Assembly: GCF_900091655.1 (NCBI RefSeq)
Contig: NZ_LT594621.1
Span: 1,798,001 to 1,862,000, forward strand
Reading direction: 5' to 3'
DNA from: Culturomica massiliensis
GTDB lineage: Bacteria > Bacteroidota > Bacteroidia > Bacteroidales > Marinifilaceae
DNA: 64,000 bases
Position numbers and translations under genes: made by a program. The notes beneath the pieces were generated by a model. That model did not search any database, was not told the origin of the DNA, and saw nothing but the letters and a program-made list of their open reading frames with translations. Of the stretch, positions 1 through 9,084 are shown one piece after another (position 1 is the stretch's first letter; every line of letters starts with the position of its first letter).

Positions 1-3
1 GAT

Positions 4-783
4 ATGATAGAGACGGACAAGATATACAACATGGACTGTCTGGAAGGCATGAGCCGTATGCCGGAGGGAAGTGTCGATGCCATCATCGCAGACCTGCCTT
101 ACGGTGTATTGAACCGCGGCAACCGGTCAGCATGTTGGGACAGGCAGATACCCCTCGGCCCGCTGTGGGAGCAGTACCGTAGGATTATCAAGCCGGACAG
201 TCCGATCATCCTGTTCGCCCAGGGAATCTTCTCCGCGCATCTCATGCTTTCCCAACCGGGAATCTGGCGCTATAACCTCGTGTGGCAGAAGGACCGTGTT
301 ACGGGCCATCTCAATGCCAACCGGATGCCGCTGCGCCAGCATGAGGACATTCTGGTGTTCTACATGAAGCAGCCCGTGTATCATCCGCAGATGACACCGT
401 GCTCTCCCGAAAGGAGAAACCATGGACGCAGCATGACGGAAGACAGTTTCACGAACCGGTGCTACGGGGAGATGAAGCTGGTACCGGTACGCATGGCGGA
501 CAACAAATATCCGACATCGGTCATTTTCATCCCGAAAGAACACAAGACAGGGGCATTCTATCATCCGACCCAGAAGCCTGTGGCACTGGTCGAGTACCTG
601 ATACGCACCTACACCGACGAGGGGGACACCGTGCTGGACAACTGCATCGGGTCCGGAACGACTGCCATTGCCGCAATCCGTTCGGGACGGCACTATATCG
701 GATTCGAGACCGTGAAGGAGTACTGCGACATCGCCGAACTCCGTATCCGGGAAGAACTGGAGCGAATACATACGATGACATAA
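4..783 (+). CDS. Orphan beta-class DNA methyltransferase
   Basis: A 259-residue amino-methyltransferase that should methylate adenine or cytosine N4 in DNA. The catalytic motif IV appears as DLPYG at residues 30-34. The SAM-binding motif follows near the C-terminus as DNCIGSGTT around residue 212; this order (motif IV before motif I) is the beta class. The short N-terminus ahead of motif IV is typical of the family, so the ATG at 4 is probably the true start, although the frame is open to the window edge. No restriction endonuclease is adjacent. It lies 40 bp upstream of traN in the same orientation, so it appears embedded in the transfer operon, where such enzymes protect the element from host restriction (inference). 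Confidence 0.88.
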   Translation: MIETDKIYNMDCLEGMSRMPEGSVDAIIADLPYGVLNRGNRSACWDRQIPLGPLWEQYRRIIKPDSPIILFAQGIFSAHLMLSQPGIWRYNLVWQKDRVTGHLNANRMPLRQHEDILVFYMKQPVYHPQMTPCSPERRNHGRSMTEDSFTNRCYGEMKLVPVRMADNKYPTSVIFIPKEHKTGAFYHPTQKPVALVEYLIRTYTDEGDTVLDNCIGSGTTAIAAIRSGRHYIGFETVKEYCDIAELRIREELERIHTMT

Positions 784-823
784 GGGTAAAAGAAAAACAA
801 ATGGAATATAAACAATCAACGAC

Positions 824-1681
824 ATGAATATGAATCTCAAGAAAATCGGAACGGTATTTCTTCTGACAGCCGGACTGCTGGGAACGCGGAATGCACAGGC
901 GCAGACGACCTACGAGGAAATGGAACAACTGACGGTCAACGAACAGGTGACGACCGTCATCACGGCATCGGAGCCGGTACGCATGGTGGACATTTCCACC
1001 GACAAGGTGGTTGGCGACCAGCCTTTGGACAACATTGTACGGCTGAAACCCAAGGAAGCCGGACACGAGGACGGCGAGGTGGTTGCCATCGTGACCGTCA
1101 TCACGGAACGCTACCGCACGCAATACGCGCTGGTTTACACCACACGGCTTAAGGAAGCCGTAACGGACAAGGAGATACTCCCTCACGAGCGCAACGCCTA
1201 CAACAACCCGGCAGTATCGATGTCAACCGCCGAGATGACGCGCTTTGCCAGACGGATCTGGAACTCTCCGGCGAGAATCAGGAATGTGGCCACCAAGGCA
1301 CACCGTATGGTGATGCGCCTGAACAACATATACTCTGTCGGGGACTACTTCTTCATAGACTTTTCCATAGAGAACAAGACGAACATCCGTTTCGACATCG
1401 ATGAGATCAGGGTAAAGCTCGTTGACAAGAAACTCGCCAAGGCCACCAACGCCCAGACTATCGAGCTTACTCCGGCGATGATACTGGAGCCGGGGAAGAC
1501 ATTCCGACATGGCTACAGGAATGTGCTTGTCATCAAGAAGATGACTTTCCCGAACGACAAGGTGCTGACTGTCGAAATGACGGAAAAGCAAATCAGCGGC
1601 CGCAATATCAGCCTGAACATCGATTATGAGGATGTGTTGTCTGCCGATTCGTTTAACGCTGACCTGCTGGAGGAGGAATGA
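824..1681 (+). CDS. traN: Conjugative transfer protein TraN (DUF4138, VirB9-like role)
   Basis: A 285-residue exported protein with an N-terminal signal peptide ending at the AQAQ region near residue 28. Overall sequence style matches the Bacteroides TraN family. In Bacteroides conjugative transposons TraN is part of the periplasmic/outer-membrane portion of the type IV secretion channel. The C-terminal half contains the beta-rich segment DYFFIDFSIENKTNIRFDID and ends in an acidic tail. Its stop overlaps the start of the next gene (ATGA), the coupling expected in a tra operon. The usual upstream genes (traG to traM) are not in the window and presumably lie to the left. Confidence 0.85.
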   Translation: MNMNLKKIGTVFLLTAGLLGTRNAQAQTTYEEMEQLTVNEQVTTVITASEPVRMVDISTDKVVGDQPLDNIVRLKPKEAGHEDGEVVAIVTVITERYRTQYALVYTTRLKEAVTDKEILPHERNAYNNPAVSMSTAEMTRFARRIWNSPARIRNVATKAHRMVMRLNNIYSVGDYFFIDFSIENKTNIRFDIDEIRVKLVDKKLAKATNAQTIELTPAMILEPGKTFRHGYRNVLVIKKMTFPNDKVLTVEMTEKQISGRNISLNIDYEDVLSADSFNADLLEEE

Positions 1682-2190
1682 TTATGAGAAAGACTCTGAT
1701 TCTGATGTTTGCCTGCATGTGCCTTGCCTTCAGCGCGAACGCGCAACGCAACAGCGGCCGTCTTTCACTGGGGGTCGGGCTGCTTTACAGGAACGGTATG
1801 GACGTGACGTTTTCATACGAACATGAAATGAACTACCGGCACGCGTGGGAGTTCTTTGCCAACGGCTACCTGCAGTGGGCCGAATGCGGCTCGTGCGGCC
1901 ATATCTGTCCGGAATCCTTCTGGCGCAACTACCGCACCTATGGCTTTGGCGTGGCATACAAGCCTTGCGTGATACGGGGCCGCAATCATTACGGCAACCT
2001 GCGTATAGGAGCTTCGGCAGGAAGCGACACGAAGAAGTTCCTGGGCGGCCTGCATTTCGGTTACGAGCACAATTACGTGCTGCGGTCCGGATGGACGCTG
2101 TACTGGCAGGCGAAGAGTGATTTGATGATAAAGGGTGCGGATCTGCTTCGGGTAGGTGTAGCCCTTGGTGTAAAACTACCGATAAAATAA
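1678..2190 (+). CDS. traO: Conjugative transfer protein TraO
   Basis: A 170-residue protein with a signal peptide cleaved after AFSANAQ. The C-terminal section, GSDTKKFLGGLHFGYEHNY followed by a closing VGVALGVKLPIK, is characteristic of Bacteroides TraO and suggests an outer-membrane beta-barrel-like fold. It overlaps traN by four bases; initiation could be at 1678 or at the second ATG six bases on. It contains a compact cysteine cluster around residues 67-73 (CGSCGHIC). It presumably works with TraN in the envelope part of the mating apparatus. Confidence 0.8.
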   Translation: MIMRKTLILMFACMCLAFSANAQRNSGRLSLGVGLLYRNGMDVTFSYEHEMNYRHAWEFFANGYLQWAECGSCGHICPESFWRNYRTYGFGVAYKPCVIRGRNHYGNLRIGASAGSDTKKFLGGLHFGYEHNYVLRSGWTLYWQAKSDLMIKGADLLRVGVALGVKLPIK

Positions 2191-2198
2191 AGGAAAAG

Positions 2199-2870
2199 AT
2201 GAAACAGAACATTTTCAGAAAAGTAAGCCGGTTCGTACCGGTACTTGTCGCAACAGTCGCCCTGACAGGCTGTGACGCGCATATAGACGTACCGGACACG
2301 GCTGTCCGCCCGGGACATGTCCTGTGCGAGGACGGAACGGCCTTGTCCTACACGGAATACCAGCAATCCGGGAAAAAGGCTGTGGCCGTCGTGTTCGACA
2401 CCCGACAGCATGAGGGTGCGGAAGGAAACGGCTACGCGGTTTACCTGTGGAACATCACCCCGCAGGCATTTGCCGACAGCCTCGGTATTGCCCAAGGCAC
2501 GTCTGCGGACCTCGCGGCACATGACGGCAATGCCAATACATTCGCTCTATATGAAACGAAGGAAACGACTTCGCCGATGGCGGAAGCGGTCTTTGACCTC
2601 TGGTGTTACGGGCAGAGCGCATACGTTCCGTCGGTGGCACAGATGCGTCTGCTATATACTATCCGGGAAACGGTAAATCCTGTCATCGAACAGTGCGGGG
2701 GCGATCCGTTGCCCCTGACCGACGGCGACTGCTGGTACTGGACATCCACAGAAGTGGCCGAACAGGAAACGGCAAAAGCCTGGCTTTACTCGATGGGCAG
2801 CGGAGCCATACAGGAAACACCCAAGACACAGGCGCACAAGGTACGCCCGATTATAACCATCAACCGGTAA
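2199..2870 (+). CDS. Lipoprotein of the tra operon (FISUMP/DUF1566-like C-terminus)
   Basis: A 223-residue predicted lipoprotein: the lipobox LTGC ends near residue 25, so lipid attachment is expected. The C-terminal part reads CWYWTSTEV followed by AWLYSMGSG and KVRPI. That W-W-T-S-T-E plus V-R-P pattern is typical of the FISUMP/DUF1566 group seen in many Bacteroidales surface proteins. It is eight bases downstream of traO and co-oriented, so it is part of the transfer operon, in the position where CTnDOT-type elements carry traP/traQ. I do not recognise it as TraQ (DUF3872). A role in mating-pair contact is only inference. Confidence 0.75.
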   Translation: MKQNIFRKVSRFVPVLVATVALTGCDAHIDVPDTAVRPGHVLCEDGTALSYTEYQQSGKKAVAVVFDTRQHEGAEGNGYAVYLWNITPQAFADSLGIAQGTSADLAAHDGNANTFALYETKETTSPMAEAVFDLWCYGQSAYVPSVAQMRLLYTIRETVNPVIEQCGGDPLPLTDGDCWYWTSTEVAEQETAKAWLYSMGSGAIQETPKTQAHKVRPIITINR

Positions 2871-2918
2871 ACCAGAGATATACGATTGCGTTCTTTGACA
2901 TTGTTGGACAACATACGA

Positions 2919-3923
2919 TTACAAACCAGAGCCGAATTCACGCAGTAATGCCATCAAGCGACGTATGCTTTCCTCGACATCCGAGGGGGCCGGAATGGCA
3001 CGATATGCCAAATCCGGGAGTTCACCCATGTAAACTGTCTGCAAGTTGCCCCAAACCTGCGGCAGATCTGTCATCAACGGGGACTCCTCCAGTCGCCGGT
3101 CACGCCAGCCTTCGGGCTTGTCAAAGCTCTGCCGGTCGTGTTCGAGCAGTGACCTGAAATCTTCGGGGAAAGCATCGCTATGAAGATACGTGAGGCACTC
3201 TTCATCTTTCAGCAGATGATGCAGATCGTAGAAATGACGGATTTTGGCCGTCAACTGCGGCATATACAGATTGGCCAGCGAGCATCGGATGAGTGACACC
3301 AATTTCTCGGTCAGCGTGCGGCGACGGTCAAGCACATTGACCTCGAACGGCTGCATCCCGTATTCCTCTATCATACGGTTGTTGCCGGTAGCCTGCAGGA
3401 ACTCTGTCAGGAAACTGCAGAGAGAACGCCGCTCGAAAGGATATGGATTGGCAAAACTGTTGATTTCTACCAGGAGTTGCCCAGCCCGGATTGCTCCGAC
3501 CTGTTCCGTATCTATGGCCCGTGGATAGGTGTAAAATGCCTTGTGGTAATGCGATCCCTTGCTTGTCATGCCGGGGATGACCAGTTCCTCCAGTCCGGCT
3601 GTCATATTCTTCGATGTACGGCGTATGAGGTTCTTTAGCTGGTTTCCGCTCAGTGTCCATGCTTCGGCGATGGCCACGTCAATGTCCTCGGAGAAACGTG
3701 CCCCGATGCCGTAGGCCTTGGTCAGGGAAGTTCCGCCCTTGAAAATGGCACGATTATCCTTGTCTCCGGCAGCCATAAGCGACAGCGAACGACAGATCCA
3801 ATAGTCTTTCTCGATAAAGATACTCTTGATGCCGAGTCCGCCGTCCTGTACCGGACGTGCAGCCGCTTCTATGGCATCGGCAAACAGTTGCTGATTCTCG
3901 TGTAGTCTCATACGATGTTCCAT
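2919..3923 (-). CDS. AbiEii-family nucleotidyltransferase toxin
   Basis: A 334-residue protein of the AbiEii/AbiGii family. It carries the nucleotidyltransferase signature: GGTSL at residues 63-67 followed by EDIDVAI at 79-85, where the two acidic residues bind metal. In characterised type IV AbiE systems this protein is the growth-inhibiting toxin that also provides phage resistance. It is encoded antisense to the transfer genes on either side. Its start overlaps the end of the upstream antitoxin gene by 16 bases, the usual coupled arrangement. It ends 48 bp from the convergent lipoprotein gene. It may act as an addiction and phage-defence module for the element. Confidence 0.85.
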   Translation of the reverse strand: MEHRMRLHENQQLFADAIEAAARPVQDGGLGIKSIFIEKDYWICRSLSLMAAGDKDNRAIFKGGTSLTKAYGIGARFSEDIDVAIAEAWTLSGNQLKNLIRRTSKNMTAGLEELVIPGMTSKGSHYHKAFYTYPRAIDTEQVGAIRAGQLLVEINSFANPYPFERRSLCSFLTEFLQATGNNRMIEEYGMQPFEVNVLDRRRTLTEKLVSLIRCSLANLYMPQLTAKIRHFYDLHHLLKDEECLTYLHSDAFPEDFRSLLEHDRQSFDKPEGWRDRRLEESPLMTDLPQVWGNLQTVYMGELPDLAYRAIPAPSDVEESIRRLMALLREFGSGL

Positions 3924-4627
3924 TTTAATTTGGTGGGTAAAGCCTGTGCGGTGACAGGAAGTTTGTAGGTCGTGACCCCATTGAGTGTCGCACGCAATTG
4001 TCGGGTGTCAGCTCCAAGACTGTCCAGAATGGCACCCAGCAATGCCCGGACATACGGCTGGTAATTTTCGGCCAGGTCCGCCAGTTTCTCCAGATCGCCT
4101 TCGGACAGAGCGGCTATCAGCCGAGCAACGCCCCGCACACAATCGTCAGGTGATGTTGCCGGAATCTCACGGAGCAATTTGAGCGCGTCAAGGATCAGCA
4201 GCAGAGGAATGTTCTCCCGTGTGATTGCATTAGGCTGTACAAGGAAGGACACGCTGTATTCGCCCCGTTTCATAGGCCGGCGGTATTTGTTCGTGCCTAT
4301 CGTAATGGCCGATGTGATCTGTGTCGTCAACCCCAACTGCGCAAATGCTGCCGTACCGGTCATATAGCCGATTGGCTTGCCGTTACGTTCCAGAAGGTCC
4401 TTGACCACCTCTGCCACCGGAGGCTTCAATGTGCCGAACACCGTCTGTTTAGGCTTGTAGTACCGTCCTTTGGCAATCTTGCATATAGAGCCTTCTGCCA
4501 CCAGACGGCTGAGTGCCTTGACCAACGCAGGCTGGTACTCCGGCAGCACATTGAAATCAGCAATGGTAAGCACCTTGCCCGGAGGCGTGGCGTCCAGTAT
4601 TTCCTGTACCTGTTTAGTAATCACCAT
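3908..4627 (-). CDS. AbiEi-like antitoxin (DUF6088)
   Basis: About 239 residues from the chosen ATG, beginning MVITKQVQEIL. An N-terminal winged-helix region resembles AbiEi/DUF6088 antitoxins, which bind their own promoter. I place the start at 4627, not at the more upstream ATG at 4654, because a clear Bacteroides promoter -7 box occupies 4652-4659 and the mRNA should begin below it. It is translationally overlapped with the toxin gene. A motif region PIGYMTGTAAFAQLGLTTQI around residues 85-105 is typical of the family's central domain. Expected to neutralise the AbiEii-like toxin and repress the operon. Confidence 0.78.
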   Translation of the reverse strand: MVITKQVQEILDATPPGKVLTIADFNVLPEYQPALVKALSRLVAEGSICKIAKGRYYKPKQTVFGTLKPPVAEVVKDLLERNGKPIGYMTGTAAFAQLGLTTQITSAITIGTNKYRRPMKRGEYSVSFLVQPNAITRENIPLLLILDALKLLREIPATSPDDCVRGVARLIAALSEGDLEKLADLAENYQPYVRALLGAILDSLGADTRQLRATLNGVTTYKLPVTAQALPTKLKWNIV

Positions 4628-4651
4628 AATCGAATCGTTTTGTTCCGGATG

Positions 4652-4685
4652 CAAATATAAGAAAAGTCTTGTTTTTTACTGCAAA
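4652..4685 (-). promoter_or_regulatory. Promoter of the abiE-like operon
   Basis: On the minus strand a TATATTTG -7 box (plus-strand 4652-4659) is preceded by a TTTG -33 box (plus-strand 4682-4685), a near-ideal Bacteroides promoter. It lies about 25 bp upstream of the chosen antitoxin ATG. Confidence 0.6.
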
Positions 4686-4779
4686 AACATGACATTTATT
4701 TTCGTCTGAATCAAAATAATCAAGTCCAACAATATCCGAGGCGATCAGAACCACAACTCAATAAAAAAGCTATAAAAAA

Positions 4780-6966
4780 ATGGAAGAAAGCAAAGAGTTA
4801 CAAGGATTCTACAAGATATTCCGTGCAGTCGTCTATGTGTCGGTTCTGCTGGAGTTCTTCGAGTATGCCATTGACCCGGCAGTATTCGACCAGTGGGGCG
4901 GCATACTGACTGACATCCACGGACGTATCAAGCGATGGACGATCTATCAGGACGGCCATCTCGTGTACAGCAAGATAGCCACGATACTGCTGATCTGCAT
5001 CACCTGTATCGGTACGAGGAACAAGAAGCATCTGGAGTTCAACGCCCGCAAGCAGGTGATTTTTCCCCTGACTGGCGGACTGCTTCTGCTTGTCCTGTCT
5101 GTGTGGCTGTTCGGACATCCGATGGAAATGCGGCTCTATACGCTGCCGCTGAACCGTATCCTATACATGGCGGCTTCGCTCGTGGGAGTGATACTGGTAC
5201 ATATAGCCCTGGACAATATCTCCAAGTTCATCAAGGAGGGCTTGATGAAGGACCGCTTCAACTTCGAGAACGAGAGTTTCGAGCAGAGCGAAGAGATTCA
5301 GGAAAACAAATACAGCGTAAACATCCCCATGCGCTACTATTACAAGGGGAAGTTCCGCAAGGGATGGGTCAGCATCAGCAACCCTTTCCGCGGGACGTGG
5401 GTCGTGGGAACTCCCGGCTCGGGTAAAACATTCAGTATCATTGAACCGTTCATCCGTCAGCACAGTGCAAAGGGATTTGCGATGGTTGTATATGACTACA
5501 AATTCCCGACACTCGCCACGAAACTTTACTACCATTACAAGCTGAACGAGAAGCTTGGAAGAGTTCCCAAGGGGTGCAAGTTCAACATGATCAACTTCGT
5601 GGACGTGGAATACAGCCGTCGTGTCAATCCTATTCAGGCAAAATACATCAACAACCTGGCGGCAGCCAGTGAGACGGCGGAAACCCTGCTCGAGTCATTG
5701 CAGAAGGGCAAGAAGGAAGGTGGCGGCGGAAGCGACCAGTTTTTCCAGACATCCGCTGTGAACTTCCTTGCTGCCTGCATCTATTTCTTTGTCAATTACG
5801 AACGGGAACCGTATGACAAGGACGGAAACATGCTGTACGCGGAGAAACGTCAGGACCCGGAAACCAAATTCTGGAAGCCGACCGGAGTCGTGCGTGACAA
5901 AGAGGGCGGCAACATCGTGGAGCCGGCCTACTGGCTGGGAAAGTATTCGGACATGCCGCACATATTATCGTTCCTGAACGAAAGTTATCAGACCATCTTT
6001 GAGGTACTGGAGACTGACAACGAGGTGGCACCGCTGCTCGGGCCGTTCCAGACTGCCTTCAGGAACAAGGCCATGGAGCAGTTGGAAGGTATGATCGGTA
6101 CGCTGCGTGTCTATACGTCCCGTCTGGCGACCAAGGAATCGTACTGGATATTCCACCGTGACGGTGATGACTTTGACCTGAAGGTGAGCGATCCAAAGAA
6201 TCCGAGCTACCTGCTCATCGCCAACGACCCGGAGATGGAGAGCATTATCGGTGCGCTGAACGCCCTTATCCTGAACCGCCTTGTCACCCGAGTAAATACG
6301 GGCCAAGGGAAGAACATCCCGGTGAGCATCATCGTGGACGAGCTGCCGACGCTGTATTTCCACAAGATAGACCGACTGATAGGAACAGCCCGAAGCAACA
6401 AGGTGAGCGTGACCCTGGGATTCCAGGAGCTGCCGCAGCTGGAGGCCGACTACGGCAAGGTAGGTATGCAGAAGATCATCACGACCGTGGGTAACGTGGT
6501 CAGCGGTTCGGCCCGCTCGAAAGAGACACTGGAATGGCTATCGAATGACATTTTCGGTAAGGTCGTGCAAGTGAAGAAGGGCGTGACCATTGACCGTGAC
6601 AAGACCAGCATTAACCTGAACGAGAACATGGACAGTCTGGTGCCGGCATCAAAGATTTCCGATATGGCAACGGGATGGATATGCGGGCAGACAGCGAGGG
6701 ACTTCGTGAAAACCAAGACCGGCGTAGGCGGCTCGATGAACATTCAGGAGTCGGAAGAGTTCAAGACCACAAAGTTCTTCTGCAAGACGGACTTCGATAT
6801 GGGAGAGATAAAGAAAGAGGAAGCCGCATATGTGCCGCTGCCGAGATTCTACACTTTCAAATCGAGGGAGGAACGGGAACGCATCCTGTACAAGAACTTC
6901 GTGCAGGTGGGTCAGGACGTGAAGGAGATGATCAAGGATGTGTTGAACAAACGGGGTGCGAAATGA
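4780..6966 (+). CDS. mobC: Conjugative coupling protein (MobC/TraG-VirD4 type ATPase)
   Basis: A 728-residue type IV coupling protein that should recruit the relaxase-DNA complex to the mating channel and pump DNA. The N-terminus has several hydrophobic segments (to about residue 150). The cytoplasmic ATPase has Walker A GTPGSGKT near residue 210 and Walker B IIVDELPT near residue 517. Length and layout match Bacteroides MobC, whose N-terminus carries the YWFCY region. Its relaxase partners (MobA/MobB) are not seen in the window. The stop overlaps the start of the lysozyme gene by four bases (ATGA), showing co-expression. It resumes the transfer operon after the antisense AbiE pair. Confidence 0.9.
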   Translation: MEESKELQGFYKIFRAVVYVSVLLEFFEYAIDPAVFDQWGGILTDIHGRIKRWTIYQDGHLVYSKIATILLICITCIGTRNKKHLEFNARKQVIFPLTGGLLLLVLSVWLFGHPMEMRLYTLPLNRILYMAASLVGVILVHIALDNISKFIKEGLMKDRFNFENESFEQSEEIQENKYSVNIPMRYYYKGKFRKGWVSISNPFRGTWVVGTPGSGKTFSIIEPFIRQHSAKGFAMVVYDYKFPTLATKLYYHYKLNEKLGRVPKGCKFNMINFVDVEYSRRVNPIQAKYINNLAAASETAETLLESLQKGKKEGGGGSDQFFQTSAVNFLAACIYFFVNYEREPYDKDGNMLYAEKRQDPETKFWKPTGVVRDKEGGNIVEPAYWLGKYSDMPHILSFLNESYQTIFEVLETDNEVAPLLGPFQTAFRNKAMEQLEGMIGTLRVYTSRLATKESYWIFHRDGDDFDLKVSDPKNPSYLLIANDPEMESIIGALNALILNRLVTRVNTGQGKNIPVSIIVDELPTLYFHKIDRLIGTARSNKVSVTLGFQELPQLEADYGKVGMQKIITTVGNVVSGSARSKETLEWLSNDIFGKVVQVKKGVTIDRDKTSINLNENMDSLVPASKISDMATGWICGQTARDFVKTKTGVGGSMNIQESEEFKTTKFFCKTDFDMGEIKKEEAAYVPLPRFYTFKSREERERILYKNFVQVGQDVKEMIKDVLNKRGAK

Positions 6967-7496
6967 AGCACGTAAGGATGTTTGTCATCATACTGCTGGT
7001 ATCTGCAGTGACAACAGTCTATGGGCAGGAAAGGCATGGAACAGAAACGGGAACTGCCCGACTGTCCATATACAAACTGCCCCCGGTGGAGAGGGCAATC
7101 AGATGTACGAAATACTATGAGGGCTGGCATGGTGAGAAAAAACACTGGCCCTATGTGGGATGGGGTCATAAGGTTCTTCCCGGAGAGAGCTTTACCAACG
7201 ACATCACAAAAGCTCAGGGAGACTCTATCCTGCGAGCGGACATGATGAAACTTTGCCGTCTGTTCAGCAGATTCGGGCGTGATTCTACGTTGCTCTCGTG
7301 TCTTGCCTACCAGGTAGGCCCGTACCGGCTTTTAGGCAGCAAAGACTTTCCCAAAAGCAAGCTGATACAAAAACTGGAAGCCGGGAACAGGGACATTTAC
7401 AAGGAGTACATTTCCTTCCGCTGCTATAAAGGCAAGGTAGTTCCGAGCATCGAGCGGAGAAGGAAGGTGGAATATCTGCTGCTTTTTGAAGAGTAA
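6963..7496 (+). CDS. Exported T4-type lysozyme (GH24) of the transfer operon
   Basis: A 177-residue protein with a signal peptide (residues 1-21). The GH24 lysozyme region reads YYEGWHGE (candidate catalytic Glu at about 53) followed by YVGWGH. The start at 6963 is chosen because it overlaps the coupling-protein stop as ATGA; a longer open frame upstream lies inside mobC and is a shadow. Bacteroides conjugative elements commonly carry a lysozyme here, presumably to open peptidoglycan locally for the mating channel. A rho-independent terminator follows directly, ending the operon. Confidence 0.85.
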   Translation: MKHVRMFVIILLVSAVTTVYGQERHGTETGTARLSIYKLPPVERAIRCTKYYEGWHGEKKHWPYVGWGHKVLPGESFTNDITKAQGDSILRADMMKLCRLFSRFGRDSTLLSCLAYQVGPYRLLGSKDFPKSKLIQKLEAGNRDIYKEYISFRCYKGKVVPSIERRRKVEYLLLFEE

Positions 7497-7504
7497 AAGA
7501 GAAG

Positions 7505-7548
7505 GGAGAACCTTTCGACATTGAGCCGATTGGTTCTCCATTTTATTT
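7505..7548 (+). terminator. Terminator of the tra/mobC operon
   Basis: Inverted repeat GGAGAACC / GGTTCTCC (7505-7512 and 7532-7539) followed by ATTTTATTT, just after the lysozyme stop. Confidence 0.75.
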
Positions 7549-7619
7549 CAGTCATGAACTCTGTAGTTTCTTGAAATAGTTAAAATTATTTTTACATCAA
7601 TTTGTCACCAACAATATTT

Positions 7620-8383
7620 TCACACCACCGTTCCCAAAAAATAAGCAGATAAATTGACAGCAAAGTGAAGGGCAACAGAAGTTCCGAATCCATGCTTGAT
7701 TCTCACATAGCTGAACATCAATGCACTCGGTATCTTGACAGCCTCTTTTAGACTACCCGAATCCATCCGTCTATATCCATTGTACTGAGGTCATAATTGA
7801 TAATATGCAGTATGGAAAAGGAAAGTACCAAAATCCATAACCAGGTTTTGAAGTTTACCTTTGAACCCCATTTATAGCCCCAGAACCATGTGGCCAATGC
7901 TATAATCGAACAAAAAAGAAGTCTTTCCCATGTAACATCGTAAACCTTGGAGGAAAATATGATGGCCGATATAAAGAACATTACCGCTGCACTTGACAAT
8001 GTAATGTATAGTCTCTTGCGTTTGAGAGGCAGACGGAAGGCTGTTTCTTCCAGTACAGGCGGCAGTATAAGGACTACCCACAGCGGCAAGGTTTGTATGG
8101 AAACGCCAATACTCGTTTCTGCACTTTCTGAATAAAACATCAGATCCGCAAAATGATAAACTACGGTAATGGATACATGTATCAAGATAAGCCAAAGGGC
8201 GGTTTTTATGATACTGGTAATTTTGAAATCCAATACCAAATCATCTTTGGGAGAAACGACGAACTGCACCATGTCACGTAATCTGCTGCTCTTTCTGTAG
8301 GATAAATAGACAGCTGCAATGAAGCAGATTGTAGTCAGGACAAGACATAGAATAAATCCGATATATGACAGTGGCTGGTTCAT
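7620..8383 (-). pseudogene. CPBP-family intramembrane protease with C-terminal frameshift
   Basis: A polytopic membrane protein with the glutamic-protease motif EETAFR (near residue 115) and the second motif FSILH near residue 193. The frame stops at 7748 after 211 residues. Another frame carries on without a gap as VKIPSALMFSYVRIKHG and contains the missing third motif, HFAVN, ending at the stop at 7620-7622. A single-base change in the short A-run near 7742-7746 would join the two frames. CPBP proteases act in prenylated-protein processing, bacteriocin immunity or envelope stress. The truncated form lacks the final membrane helix, so it is probably inactive unless the indel is a sequencing error. 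Confidence 0.72.
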
Positions 8384-8391
8384 AAGCTTTT

Positions 8392-9084
8392 CTATTTGCT
8401 TGTGTTCATGTTTTTCAGCAGTCCCATCTTTTTCATTTGACGGACAGTAAGTTCAGGATCGTAAATTACGTCACATCCAGCCGTTGCCTTAAGGACTTGG
8501 ATATATGTTTCAATATCACCGGTACCAATTTCATTACGAAATTCATTTAAATTTTCGGCATCTTCTACAGGCCAGATATATATAACCTGTCGGCCGTCCA
8601 CTGTGACGGTATAAGATTGTGTTCCATATTTCTGCGGCTTGCCTTCCCTCATTCTGATTCTATCTGTCAAAACTGCATAATCACTTGCATTTATCAGTTC
8701 TTTCCGCACAGCTTCTTCCATTACAGGGAGATGCTTTTTCTGGAATTTCAGACCGGCATGATCTACTATCAACCATATAGCCTTATAGGATTGTGCTGAC
8801 AAACCTTTCGGCAGTCCTTTCTTCAATATTGAAGCAACAAGAATCTGGTTATTCTTGTCGATGACCTTTGTTTGTTCCTGAAGCAGCATAAGAGAATCTA
8901 TTATGGAGACTTGAACATTATCAGCTCCGGTGCTGGTCAGCTTATTCATCAGAGTCAAGGATTCAGTCCGGACTTTCTGGTCTCTCTCATATGCTCCAGT
9001 CAGCAGGGAATCTATTTCCTGAACACTTTGAGCTTTCAGGGATATGCTTAATATAAGCAAAATGGATAAGAATATTTGTTTCAT
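8392..9084 (-). CDS. Exported DUF6624-like protein
   Basis: A 230-residue protein with a signal peptide (residues 1-18, ending SLKAQ). The central region (AIWLIVDHAG, then LPVMEEAVRKELINASDYA, then LTDRIRMREGKPQKYGTQ) is the signature I associate with DUF6624 proteins of Bacteroidetes, whose function is unknown. It is 8 bp upstream of the CPBP gene in the same direction and downstream of the disrupted peptidase gene, so the three probably formed one operon. Expected location is the periplasm or outside the cell. Confidence 0.7.
   Translation of the reverse strand: MKQIFLSILLILSISLKAQSVQEIDSLLTGAYERDQKVRTESLTLMNKLTSTGADNVQVSIIDSLMLLQEQTKVIDKNNQILVASILKKGLPKGLSAQSYKAIWLIVDHAGLKFQKKHLPVMEEAVRKELINASDYAVLTDRIRMREGKPQKYGTQSYTVTVDGRQVIYIWPVEDAENLNEFRNEIGTGDIETYIQVLKATAGCDVIYDPELTVRQMKKMGLLKNMNTSK

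Noticed and set aside
127..840. Long minus-strand open frames opposite the methyltransferase and other GC-rich genes
   Set aside because: Shadows of real genes: Arg/His-rich translations, no start context, no family features.
7742..7750. Programmed frameshift in the CPBP gene
   Set aside because: No standard slippery heptamer, and the neighbouring cargo genes are decaying, so a plain indel is more likely.
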